Assembly: GCA_001751155.1 (NCBI GenBank) | Contig: MAXR01000305.1 | Span: 3,484-9,498 of the forward strand | Source of the DNA: Desulfuromonadales bacterium C00003068 | GTDB lineage: Bacteria > Desulfobacterota > Desulfuromonadia > Desulfuromonadales > Desulfuromonadaceae | Reading direction: 5' to 3' | Length of the DNA stretch: 6,015 nucleotides | Shown here: positions 1 to 5,643 of the stretch, piece by piece | Position numbering within the stretch: the stretch's first letter is position 1 | Layout of the letters: every line of letters begins with the position of its first letter | The notes under the pieces: generated by a model | Seen by the model: the letters and a program-made list of their open reading frames with translations, nothing else | The model's database searches: none | What the model was told of the DNA's origin: nothing | Translations under genes and position numbers: made by a program

Positions 1-230
1 ACACCGCCCTCAAGGGCTGTCATCTTCGCCTCAAAAGCCGCCCAAGTAGGGTTACTAATCCGCGTGTACATGTGATCGGCACAGTCGAGATCGAATAGAC
101 TGGCAATGTGATCGGCATTGTCATATTTGTACGTTGTGCTCTGTACAATCGGCACAATACGGGGATCTGTTGCTTCTGGCTGGTAGCCACCTTGAATCAC
201 AAGAGTTTCTAAATTCCAATCGTTCTCCAT
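1..230 (-). CDS. metY: O-acetylhomoserine sulfhydrylase (aminocarboxypropyltransferase), N-terminal part, runs off left edge
   Basis: The reverse strand encodes 76 full residues of a cytosolic PLP enzyme of the Cys/Met metabolism family. This type makes homocysteine from O-acetylhomoserine and sulfide. Visible family features are the N-terminal QGGYQPEATDPR stretch, the PIVQSTTYKYD block, and YTRISNPT at residues 55-62, where Tyr55 and Arg57 match the Y-x-R that contacts the PLP phosphate in this family. The fragment ends before the PLP-binding lysine. The ATG at 230 lies 10 nt from an AAAAGGGG purine run (241-248). An in-frame ATG at 236 is only 4 nt away and is the alternative start. The gene is divergent from the cytochrome genes and separated from them by about 480 bp. 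The family is secure; the exact substrate (O-acetyl versus O-succinyl homoserine) is inferred from resemblance to MetY N-termini. Confidence 0.85.
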   Translation of the reverse strand, partial: MENDWNLETLVIQGGYQPEATDPRIVPIVQSTTYKYDNADHIASLFDLDCADHMYTRISNPTWAAFEAKMTALEGG

Positions 231-442
231 AATCATCGACCCCTTTTACTGTTCTTTATATATGATTAATTCATGACAAAACACGGTGACACTTCAACAG
301 CAGCAGTTGATAGAAGCCGCTATCCATTTTACTAAGCAAGCGAGGCTACCGCTTTTTGGCAAAAATGTCGATAAACAATCGGCTCCACCAAGGCAATGTT
401 CATCAAATTAGTCAAAAAATCACCATTTTGGTCGATAAAACG

Positions 443-456
443 GCCATTCTAATGGC
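443..456. repeat. 14-bp palindrome in the divergent region
   Basis: GCCATT and AATGGC are perfect inverted halves separated by CT. Just beyond it lies a second short dyad, AGCGA-AATA-TCGCT (464-477). It could be a binding site for a dimeric regulator acting on either divergent gene, but chance occurrence cannot be excluded in AT-rich sequence. Confidence 0.3.
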
Positions 457-578
457 AATTCCCAGCGAAATATCGCTCATTCTGCGATAACAGACAGCTC
501 CCATGTCGCAAAAAAACGATTATCACTGAAACACACACAATATTGTCACTCAGCGACCCATCTAAATACAGTCAAACG

Positions 579-607
579 TTGATTTATCCCCCATTTTCTG
601 ATTAGAT
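579..607 (+). promoter_or_regulatory. Candidate sigma70-type promoter for the cytochrome genes
   Basis: TTGATT (579-584) is followed after 17 nt by TTAGAT (602-607), with a TG at 599-600 that would make an extended -10. The -35 matches consensus at 4 of 6 positions and the -10 at 3 of 6, so this is a weak call. It would start transcription near 613-615, leaving a leader of about 95 nt. An alternative weaker start is TTGTCA at 543-548. No sigma54 GG-N10-GC element was found by eye. Confidence 0.3.
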
Positions 608-613
608 GAGCCA

Positions 614-636
614 CTCACAATTCATTCAATTGTGAG
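614..636. promoter_or_regulatory. Inverted repeat with 9-bp arms, candidate operator
   Basis: CTCACAATT (614-622) and AATTGTGAG (628-636) are perfect inverted arms around CATTC. The site falls at the predicted transcription start of the cytochrome genes, a usual place for a repressor operator. It could instead fold as a hairpin at the 5' end of the mRNA. The half-site resembles the lac operator half but the two halves face the opposite way, so a LacI assignment is not supported. Confidence 0.5.
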
Positions 637-654
637 CCAATGAAACACTTTGGT

Positions 655-682
655 TCGGCCTGTGGCCGATATGATCTTTTTT
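655..682 (+). promoter_or_regulatory. Leader hairpin followed by T-run, possible attenuator
   Basis: TCGGCC (655-660) and GGCCGA (664-669) form a GC-rich 6-bp stem with a TGT loop. Seven nucleotides later comes T6 (677-682). The arrangement is terminator-like but imperfect because of the gap before the T-run. It lies in the leader between the candidate promoter and the ribosome binding site of the first cytochrome, so it could attenuate the transcript. Confidence 0.35.
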
Positions 683-694
683 GATTTGTTGTTT

Positions 695-701
695 AAGGAG
701 G
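695..701 (+). promoter_or_regulatory. Ribosome binding site fixing the start of the 12-heme cytochrome
   Basis: AAGGAGG is a near-perfect Shine-Dalgarno sequence 8 nt before the ATG at 710. It argues against the in-frame TTG at 650, whose extra residues would put charged, non-signal sequence ahead of the signal peptide. Confidence 0.85.
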
Positions 702-709
702 AAAACCTG

Positions 710-1498
710 ATGAAGTCGATGAAACACACCCTACTGTTATGTTGTGCAGCCGTTGCCCTACTAGGGCTTGCTCAACCTGCCCTTAGTTCAGAAACACTTA
801 GCGACGCTGACTGTGTTAAATGTCACCTCGATGCGGTAAAAGATGTCGCTGACAATGGTGCCGCACACAATGAGATGGGTTGCCAAGATTGCCACCTTGA
901 ACATGCCCCCTTGGGTGATGACATCATTCCAAAATGTAGTTTGTGCCACGCTGCAGATGAGACCGCTCACTACACCCTTAATAACTGTGCGGGCTGTCAC
1001 TACCCACACCACCCACTCATTATCGACTTTAGTGCCTTAACCGATGTCAAATCGGCCTGTATTAGCTGCCATGATGATAAGGGCGAAGAGATGGCCGCTC
1101 ATCCAAGTGCCCACTCAAGTCAAGACTGTAACGAATGCCACACCGCTCACGGCTTGGAAGAGGGACAATTTAGCACCTGTCTCGACTGTCATGATGGCCA
1201 CTCTGAGACCATGACTCTTGCCGACTGTACCAAGTGCCACAAGCCACACAGCCCTGTTGAAGTCACCTACGATGAATTGCCATCTGAACTGTGTGCTAGT
1301 TGCCACGGTGATATTGCGGCAATGCTAGCTCAATCAACCAAACACCATGGCACGATGATGTGTTCTGAATGCCATGTTGATGAGCATATGACCATCACCA
1401 CCTGTAACGATTGTCACGGTGAACCACATGGCGTGATGCACCAAAAGTATCCCAATTGCGTTGAGTGCCACATTGACCCTCACGCACTCGCGGAGTAA
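710..1498 (+). CDS. Secreted dodecaheme c-type cytochrome (12 CXXCH)
   Basis: 262 residues. A Sec signal peptide (basic MKSMKH, then a Leu/Ala-rich core, probable cleavage near residues 24-28) sends it to the periplasm, where heme is attached covalently. Twelve CXXCH motifs begin at C35 and end near residue 254, about one heme per 19-20 residues. Sixteen further histidines are present, many as CXXCHxxH or CXXCHxxxH, enough for bis-His ligation of every heme. Three tetraheme modules start at C35, C117 and C195. The first two together align with the eight-heme unit of the next gene, and the last matches that gene's C-terminal module, including the GEPH motif. It belongs broadly to the cytochrome c3/c7 (doubled CXXCH) group. 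An electron-transfer role is inferred; no catalytic domain is visible. Donor, acceptor and final location (periplasm or extracellular) cannot be read from the sequence. It is first in the cluster and followed by a strong terminator. Confidence 0.93.
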   Translation: MKSMKHTLLLCCAAVALLGLAQPALSSETLSDADCVKCHLDAVKDVADNGAAHNEMGCQDCHLEHAPLGDDIIPKCSLCHAADETAHYTLNNCAGCHYPHHPLIIDFSALTDVKSACISCHDDKGEEMAAHPSAHSSQDCNECHTAHGLEEGQFSTCLDCHDGHSETMTLADCTKCHKPHSPVEVTYDELPSELCASCHGDIAAMLAQSTKHHGTMMCSECHVDEHMTITTCNDCHGEPHGVMHQKYPNCVECHIDPHALAE

Positions 1499-1506
1499 CG
1501 CCCCTG

Positions 1507-1542
1507 CCTACCGAGAGTTACGCTCTCGGTAGGTATCTTATT
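1507..1542 (+). terminator. Intrinsic terminator between the first and second cytochrome genes
   Basis: CCTACCGAGAG (1507-1517) pairs perfectly with CTCTCGGTAGG (1523-1533) around a TTACG loop, and a T-rich tail with TATTTTT follows. It starts 9 nt after the stop codon of the 12-heme cytochrome and ends just before the next gene. Partial termination here would make the first cytochrome more abundant than the downstream ones. Alternatively it protects the 3' end of the first message. Confidence 0.8.
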
Positions 1543-1568
1543 ATTTTTGCTCATAATGGTTGGTACGC

Positions 1569-2900
1569 ATGATTCGCAACACCATCACATCAAAGTTGTC
1601 CCAAGCAATAGGCCACCTCGCACCGTTGAGGTTACCGCTAGTGCTACGGCTAGCCCTGTTACTGTTAACGGTTGTCACTTCGCCAGCGTGGAGTGCGATT
1701 GAAGCAACTCCGCTGACAGACGGCGATTGTGTTAAATGTCACAAGCAACCCGTTGAGCAGCTCACCACTCAAGGGGGAAAACATAACAGTGAACTGAGCT
1801 GCCTTGAGTGCCACTCTGATCACCCACCTATGGGTGAAGCCCTCATTCCTGAATGTAGCGAATGCCACGATGGCAGCGACTCCGACCACTTTAGCTTGAA
1901 TAATTGTCAGCAATGCCATCAACCTCACGCACCTGTTATCGCCGACTTCACCACCATTGGCACAGTGCGCACAGGCTGTGTCAGCTGTCACAGCGACATT
2001 GACACGGCCATGAACACAGTGCCGAGTCTTCACAGTGAGCAAGACTGTAGTGAATGTCATATCGAGCATGGCACCGATGAGGGACAAGTGCTCACCTGCC
2101 TTGAATGTCACGAAGCGCACAGCGATGAGATGACCTACAGCGATTGCCTCTCGTGCCATAATCCGCACCAACCGACAGCATACCAATGGAGCAATGAGCC
2201 ATCGGCAAATTTATGTCGCGCCTGCCATAGTGAAACCGTTGACATGGTGATCAATCAAGGGGCAGCTCACGCAACAGAACTAAGCTGTATTGAGTGCCAC
2301 CAGAGCCATCCACCACAAACAGAAGCTGTCATTCCGGCTTGTGCTGAATGCCACCAGGCTGATGACAGCGAGCACTTTAAACTTGAAGATTGCTCAAGCT
2401 GTCACAACCCCCATGCGCCGCTCGATATTGATCTCAGCGATGTTTCACCAATCAAACCGGTGTGCGTCTCCTGTCATGCAACCCCCGGCAAACAACTCGA
2501 TCAACACCCAACAGCACACACTGAGATGGATTGCAACGAATGCCACCAGCAACATGGTGATGCTATGGAGTGTTTGGAATGTCACGATGGTCACTCGGCA
2601 GAGATGAACTACAACGATTGCCTAAATTGCCACCAGCCTCACCAACCGTTACAACTACAATTTGGTGACAGAGGCGTGAAACAACAACTGTGCGGCAGTT
2701 GTCATCGGGTGCAATTAACACAACTGGTCAACAACACTAGCCTTCACGCTGAGCTAGAGTGTATTGTCTGCCATAAACGGACCCACAAAGTAATATTGAC
2801 GTGCGACAATTGCCACGGTGAACCTCACGATTCAAGAATGCACCAACAATTCACCAATTGCTCAAAATGTCACAAAGGTCCACATAACTTGCGCAACTAG
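1569..2900 (+). CDS. Secreted 20-heme c-type cytochrome
   Basis: 443 residues from the ATG at 1569. The N-terminus has a long basic region, then a strongly hydrophobic LVLRLALLLLTVV core and a probable cleavage after SPAWSA (about residue 43). Twenty CXXCH motifs and 22 additional histidines allow bis-His coordination of all hemes. Five tetraheme modules start at 1728, 1977, 2214, 2463 and 2691. Modules 1-2 and 3-4 are copies of one eight-heme unit, and module 5 is the four-heme tail shared with the preceding 12-heme protein. It can therefore be read as that protein with its eight-heme unit doubled. The start is uncertain: no good Shine-Dalgarno precedes either ATG 1569 or the in-frame TTG 1560, which is odd next to the strong site of the first gene and suggests lower translation. 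No enzymatic domain is seen; an electron conduit or storage role is inferred. Confidence 0.9.
   Translation: MIRNTITSKLSQAIGHLAPLRLPLVLRLALLLLTVVTSPAWSAIEATPLTDGDCVKCHKQPVEQLTTQGGKHNSELSCLECHSDHPPMGEALIPECSECHDGSDSDHFSLNNCQQCHQPHAPVIADFTTIGTVRTGCVSCHSDIDTAMNTVPSLHSEQDCSECHIEHGTDEGQVLTCLECHEAHSDEMTYSDCLSCHNPHQPTAYQWSNEPSANLCRACHSETVDMVINQGAAHATELSCIECHQSHPPQTEAVIPACAECHQADDSEHFKLEDCSSCHNPHAPLDIDLSDVSPIKPVCVSCHATPGKQLDQHPTAHTEMDCNECHQQHGDAMECLECHDGHSAEMNYNDCLNCHQPHQPLQLQFGDRGVKQQLCGSCHRVQLTQLVNNTSLHAELECIVCHKRTHKVILTCDNCHGEPHDSRMHQQFTNCSKCHKGPHNLRN
1728..2690 (+). repeat. Tandem duplication of an eight-heme unit inside the 20-heme cytochrome
   Basis: Copy 1 spans 1728-2213 (162 codons) and copy 2 spans 2214-2690 (159 codons). 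Both run through the same order of eight CXXCH motifs with matching landmarks: an ELSC-[LI]-ECH block, a PP..EA.IP run before the third heme, NPHAP or QPHAP after the fourth, and CLECH.[AG]HS.EM after the seventh. Copy 2 lacks a few residues after the sixth heme, where copy 1 reads GTDEGQVLT and copy 2 reads GDAME. The equivalent unit occurs once in the upstream gene (812-1291). Confidence 0.85.
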
Positions 2901-2929
2901 CCACCTCGACGCTGACTAAGGGATAGATA

Positions 2930-3754
2930 ATGATTAACCGATCAACACTAAAAACAGCACTTACGGCAGCCATTTTATTGATGAGCTTAAGCACTGTCGC
3001 GCTGGCAAACGAAGATGTTTTCGATCAACCGATTGAGCCATTCTCGACCCTCGAATGCGCCCGTTGTCATGAACAGGTATTTACCGACCTACGTGATTTT
3101 GGTGGCGCGCATAAGATGGTGTGCAGGGATTGTCATGACACATTCCACAATTTCAAGCGTGGACTAACCCTAGATGAACGTCTGCCATCCTGCGAAGGCT
3201 GTCACGAACAGCCGCATGGTGACGATGAAGCGATGCTGGACTGCCTAAACTGTCACAGTAATGCGCACGCTCCGGTGGCCAGCCTGAATATTGATCACCT
3301 CGAACCTCTTTGCGCCAGCTGCCACAACGGCCCAGCTGAACAATTGGCGCAACCGAGTTCCCATGCAGATATGAGCTGTAACGAGTGCCACCATGAGCAA
3401 CATGGCTATCTGCCAACATGCATCGAATGTCACGACGAGCCCCACTCAATATTTGAAAACAGTGCCAGTTGCATGCAATGCCACCCCGTTCACAATGTCA
3501 GCATTATGCTTTACAGTGATGAGATTCCCAATCAACCCTGTGCCGGTTGTCACAGTGAAGCGTTTGACAAGCTTGAAAAAGGGCACCTGGCTCACTCTGA
3601 ACTCAACTGCACCTTTTGCCATGCCAACGAGCACGGCAACGTACCCAGCTGTGAAGAGTGCCACAACACCCCGCACAACCCTGAAATGTTAGCGGAGTTT
3701 GACCAGTGTAGCGATTGCCACGGCAGTCCACATGATCTACTCCCCGGTGAGTAA
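2930..3754 (+). CDS. Secreted dodecaheme c-type cytochrome (12 CXXCH), divergent paralogue
   Basis: 274 residues with a clear signal peptide (basic MINRSTLK, hydrophobic core, cleavage after TVALA near residue 26). Twelve CXXCH motifs fall into three tetraheme modules starting at C43, C128 and C204, with 15 extra histidines, enough for bis-His ligation. Its module has the same plan as in the two upstream proteins but different spacing. It keeps a longer gap between the second and third hemes of the first module and lacks the long acidic linkers, so it is a more distant paralogue and not a copy. It follows the 20-heme gene after 29 nt with an AAGGGAT ribosome site 5 nt before the ATG, so the two are very likely co-transcribed. 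Like its neighbours it is inferred to move electrons in the periplasm or beyond. No lipobox is visible, so surface anchoring by lipid is not supported. Confidence 0.92.
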   Translation: MINRSTLKTALTAAILLMSLSTVALANEDVFDQPIEPFSTLECARCHEQVFTDLRDFGGAHKMVCRDCHDTFHNFKRGLTLDERLPSCEGCHEQPHGDDEAMLDCLNCHSNAHAPVASLNIDHLEPLCASCHNGPAEQLAQPSSHADMSCNECHHEQHGYLPTCIECHDEPHSIFENSASCMQCHPVHNVSIMLYSDEIPNQPCAGCHSEAFDKLEKGHLAHSELNCTFCHANEHGNVPSCEECHNTPHNPEMLAEFDQCSDCHGSPHDLLPGE

Positions 3755-3769
3755 GACCGTACAACTTTT

Positions 3770-3788
3770 TGCTGCATTACATGCGGCA
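3770..3788 (+). other. Small intergenic hairpin without T-run
   Basis: TGCTGCAT (3770-3777) pairs with ATGCGGCA (3781-3788), with one G-U pair and a TAC loop. No T-tract follows, so it should not terminate. It may mark an mRNA processing or stability point between the third cytochrome and the Sel1-like gene. Confidence 0.35.
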
Positions 3789-3815
3789 TGAACACCTAAA
3801 GAGGATAATGATCCG

Positions 3816-4907
3816 ATGAGTTCGCGTAAAAAGATCATCTTAAATATCGTATTATTTATCGGCTGCCTTTCTCTGGCCGGTGCTGCCATGCTCTATAACT
3901 ACAACTATAAGTTGTGCTGGAAATGCTCTACCGAAGATTATTACGAGCGTGGTAAAGAGTTTGTTTGTCGCGACAAAGGGGAACTGCGCCAAACAGGTGT
4001 CGATTTTCTCCGTTTAGCAGCCGATCAGGACAACACCGACGCGAAGATCCTCCTTGCAGAATGTTATCTGGGTAAATTGCCTGCTGGTTATATCAGCCGC
4101 GACTTAACAGCCTTCAACTGCCTCAATGATCAACTGCGGCCAAACCCAATAGCGGCGACTCAACTTTTCAGCCAAGCCTTTACCCTGTTAACCCATTCTG
4201 AATTGGATGATCATCAACAGCTGTTTAACTTTGCAGTTCTTATCGAACAAGGGGTACTGAAGCGCTCCAACTCAGGTAAAGAAGCACACTCACTGTACCT
4301 TCAAGCAGCCAAACATGGCAACATCATCGCTATGAACGCCCTCGGTTATGAATATCACCACAAGTCGGATTATGTTGCCGCTAAAAAATGGTTACGCATG
4401 GCAGCTGAAGCAGGTAAGAGTGTTGAGCCCGCCCTAACCCTTGGCGATTATTTCTACTACGGCAAAGGGGAAACGGTTAATTTCGAAAAAGCCATTCACT
4501 GGTATCGCATCGCCCTTAAAACACAGCAAACCTTAACGGCAAAGCTGCCTGAACAACAACGTGTTGCCGCTCTCGATGCACCAAAGGCACGCATTGAGAT
4601 GGCCATGCGTCAATTGAAAAAAACACGCATGACCACTCCCATGTCATTGTATTACCGCATTGCTGGCAACGCAACGCACTATGTGGTTCACACCGAAGAT
4701 CGACCAGAAGGTGCCATTGGCACAGTCGCTAAAACCGCCACAGGTGTTACAGCAACCATTGATGACAGCATCACCCTTGCCCTGTCGATTCCAACCAGTA
4801 GCAAAGCCTTTTCATCCATGAATGACGGCATGAATTGGTTACTTCAATCTTATGCACGAAGTCGCTATGGCAGCTACACACGCGTTAGTTTTTCCTTACA
4901 AAAATAA
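3816..4907 (+). CDS. Membrane-anchored Sel1/TPR-like repeat protein
   Basis: 363 residues. After a basic MSSRKK the segment about 7-26 is hydrophobic and is most likely an uncleaved anchor with the rest in the periplasm. FIGC at 14-17 is a poor lipobox. Close to the membrane lies LCWKCST (33-39), a CxxC that is not a heme motif because Ser replaces the His, and C51 is nearby. Sel1/TPR-type helix pairs are visible at about 58-86, 133-169, 170-200 and 203-235, with phrases such as AAKKWLRMAAEAG and YYGKGETVNFEKAIHWYRIAL. The last 90 residues (about 274-363) are of unrecognised fold. These repeats usually mediate protein contacts. The gene starts 61 nt after the third cytochrome with an AGAGGA site and no terminator between, so it is probably in the same transcript. 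A three-codon ORF (ATG at 3808) overlaps its start codon. Function is unknown; a role in cytochrome assembly or docking is only suggested by context. Confidence 0.8.
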   Translation: MSSRKKIILNIVLFIGCLSLAGAAMLYNYNYKLCWKCSTEDYYERGKEFVCRDKGELRQTGVDFLRLAADQDNTDAKILLAECYLGKLPAGYISRDLTAFNCLNDQLRPNPIAATQLFSQAFTLLTHSELDDHQQLFNFAVLIEQGVLKRSNSGKEAHSLYLQAAKHGNIIAMNALGYEYHHKSDYVAAKKWLRMAAEAGKSVEPALTLGDYFYYGKGETVNFEKAIHWYRIALKTQQTLTAKLPEQQRVAALDAPKARIEMAMRQLKKTRMTTPMSLYYRIAGNATHYVVHTEDRPEGAIGTVAKTATGVTATIDDSITLALSIPTSSKAFSSMNDGMNWLLQSYARSRYGSYTRVSFSLQK

Positions 4908-4914
4908 TTAATTC

Positions 4915-4953
4915 TGTCATCGATCCCGATCATCACTAACGGGATCGATGGCA
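4915..4953. terminator. Long stem-loop after the Sel1-like gene, probable end of the cytochrome transcript
   Basis: TGTCATCGATCCCG (4915-4928) pairs with CGGGATCGATGGCA (4940-4953), 14 bp with one G-U pair, around an 11-nt loop. A T5 run appears only 16 nt downstream (4970-4974), so it is not a textbook intrinsic terminator. It begins 7 nt after the stop codon and may end or protect the message. Confidence 0.5.
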
Positions 4954-4978
4954 GACACATTCCTGACTCTTTTTCCCG

Positions 4979-5007
4979 TTGACAAAGCACACTCTTCATA
5001 TGAAAAT
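4979..5007 (+). promoter_or_regulatory. Candidate sigma70 promoter for the DsrE-family gene
   Basis: TTGACA (4979-4984) is an exact -35 consensus. After 17 nt, GAAAAT (5002-5007) matches the -10 consensus at 4 of 6 positions. This would give a leader of about 26 nt that includes the GGAG ribosome site (5031-5034). A perfect 10-bp palindrome TTCATATGAA (4995-5004) overlaps the spacer and -10. Confidence 0.5.
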
Positions 5008-5039
5008 GAACAATCATTCTTTCTATATATGGAGATACT

Positions 5040-5528
5040 ATGAACAAGATAATTTCTGTCGTACTTTTTGTCGCATTGATGATCACACCGCTTGTTGTTA
5101 CTGCCAGTAATGCAGCACCTGATGACCATAGAGCACTGGCCGGCCTGACCACAGGCAAGGTGGTGTTTGATGTCAATATCTCATCACCCGGCACCATGCT
5201 TCTGTACTTAAATGTGGTGCAAAAAACCATTGCCACCCTAAAAGCTCAGGGAGTTACTCCCGATGTCATTTTAGCCTTCCGAGGCGGCGCGGTATCGGTG
5301 ATGAGCAAAAATTCAGAGCTGAATAACGAGGAAGAAGAGAACCAGCTGATTCAGCGGGTTCAGGAACTGAAAAAAGCGGGAGCGTACCTTGAAACCTGCA
5401 ATGTCGCCGCTGAGATTTACGCGATCGACAAAGAGGATATCTTTCCAGGCCTTGTCCTCGTCGGTAACACCTTTGCATCGTTGACAGGCTACCAGAACAA
5501 GGGCTATGCCTTAATTCCGCTGTACTAA
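5040..5528 (+). CDS. Exported DsrE/DsrF-like family protein
   Basis: 162 residues. A signal peptide is visible (MNKII, hydrophobic VVLFVALMITPLVV, cleavage near ASNAA, residues 22-26), so the domain acts in the periplasm, unlike the cytosolic DsrEFH/TusBCD sulfur-relay proteins. The rest fits a single DsrE-like alpha/beta domain: strand KVVFDVN (40-46), VILAFRGGAV (76-85), then GAYLETCNVAAEIYAID with the only cysteine at C120, and the C-terminal GYQNKGYALIPLY. The cysteine sits where this family often carries its conserved cysteine, which in cytosolic relatives can hold a persulfide. Sulfur handling in this exported protein is inference. It has its own likely promoter and terminator, so it is probably a separate transcription unit from the cytochromes. 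GGAG lies 5 nt before the ATG. Confidence 0.8.
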   Translation: MNKIISVVLFVALMITPLVVTASNAAPDDHRALAGLTTGKVVFDVNISSPGTMLLYLNVVQKTIATLKAQGVTPDVILAFRGGAVSVMSKNSELNNEEEENQLIQRVQELKKAGAYLETCNVAAEIYAIDKEDIFPGLVLVGNTFASLTGYQNKGYALIPLY

Positions 5529-5548
5529 GTTTCTATTTACACGATAAC

Positions 5549-5586
5549 AAAAATGCCCTGCACACATACTGTGCAGGGCATTTTTT
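5549..5586. terminator. Strong bidirectional intrinsic terminator
   Basis: TGCCCTGCACA (5554-5564) pairs perfectly with TGTGCAGGGCA (5570-5580) around CATAC. Flanking A5 (5549-5553) and T6 (5581-5586) runs give a T-tract on both strands. It serves the DsrE-family gene from the left and the converging ettA gene from the right. Confidence 0.93.
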
Positions 5587-5643
5587 ATTTAAATGTGTAC
5601 CGATCATAACATCGGAGGCAACCAGCCCCCTTGATATCAGAAA

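Larger units (their letters stand above)
231..709. other. Divergent intergenic region between metY and the cytochrome genes
   Basis: About 480 bp without a credible gene on either strand. It holds the 5' leaders of metY (minus) and the first cytochrome (plus). Short dyads seen by eye are GATAG/CTATC (309-313/320-324), AAGCG/CGCTT (338-342/350-354), the 14-bp GCCATTCTAATGGC (443-456) and AGCGA/TCGCT (464-468/473-477). The word GTCGATAAA occurs twice (367-375 and 431-439). Separate entries cover the promoter, the long inverted repeat and the leader hairpin nearer the cytochrome gene. No known riboswitch consensus could be recognised. Confidence 0.6.

Noticed and set aside
301..365. c-di-GMP (GEMM) riboswitch, because AAGCC and GGCTACCG-like words occur upstream of cytochromes
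   Set aside because: The conserved GGCCTAA-type segment and the required spacing between the conserved blocks are missing, and the fragment is too short.
614..636. LacI or CRP operator
   Set aside because: The half-sites resemble lac operator halves but point the wrong way, and the CRP pattern TGTGA-N6-TCACA is also inverted here.
650..709. N-terminal extension of the first cytochrome starting at TTG 650
   Set aside because: The ATG at 710 has an excellent AAGGAGG site at 8 nt and begins a normal signal peptide. The extension would cover the leader hairpin and T-run.
1556..1690. Small ORF starting at ATG 1556 overlapping the 20-heme gene start
   Set aside because: It ends after about 44 codons in another frame, has no ribosome site and no recognisable content. 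The CXXCH frame from 1569 is clearly coding.
1665..2186. Long reverse-strand open frame inside the 20-heme gene
   Set aside because: It is the antisense shadow of repetitive Cys/His codons, with no ribosome site and no domain. The forward frame is unambiguous.
710..2900. CRISPR-like or DNA-level tandem repeat signal from periodic TGYCAC words
   Set aside because: The periodicity comes from recurring CXXCH codons within protein-coding genes. The spacers encode continuous protein sequence.
3840..3970. CWKC in the Sel1-like protein as a heme attachment site
   Set aside because: The residue after the second cysteine is Ser, not His, so it is not a CXXCH motif.
4874..5236. Reverse-strand open frame across the Sel1/DsrE intergenic region
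   Set aside because: It runs antisense through the stem-loop, the promoter and the signal peptide of the DsrE-family gene, and its translation shows no recognisable family.
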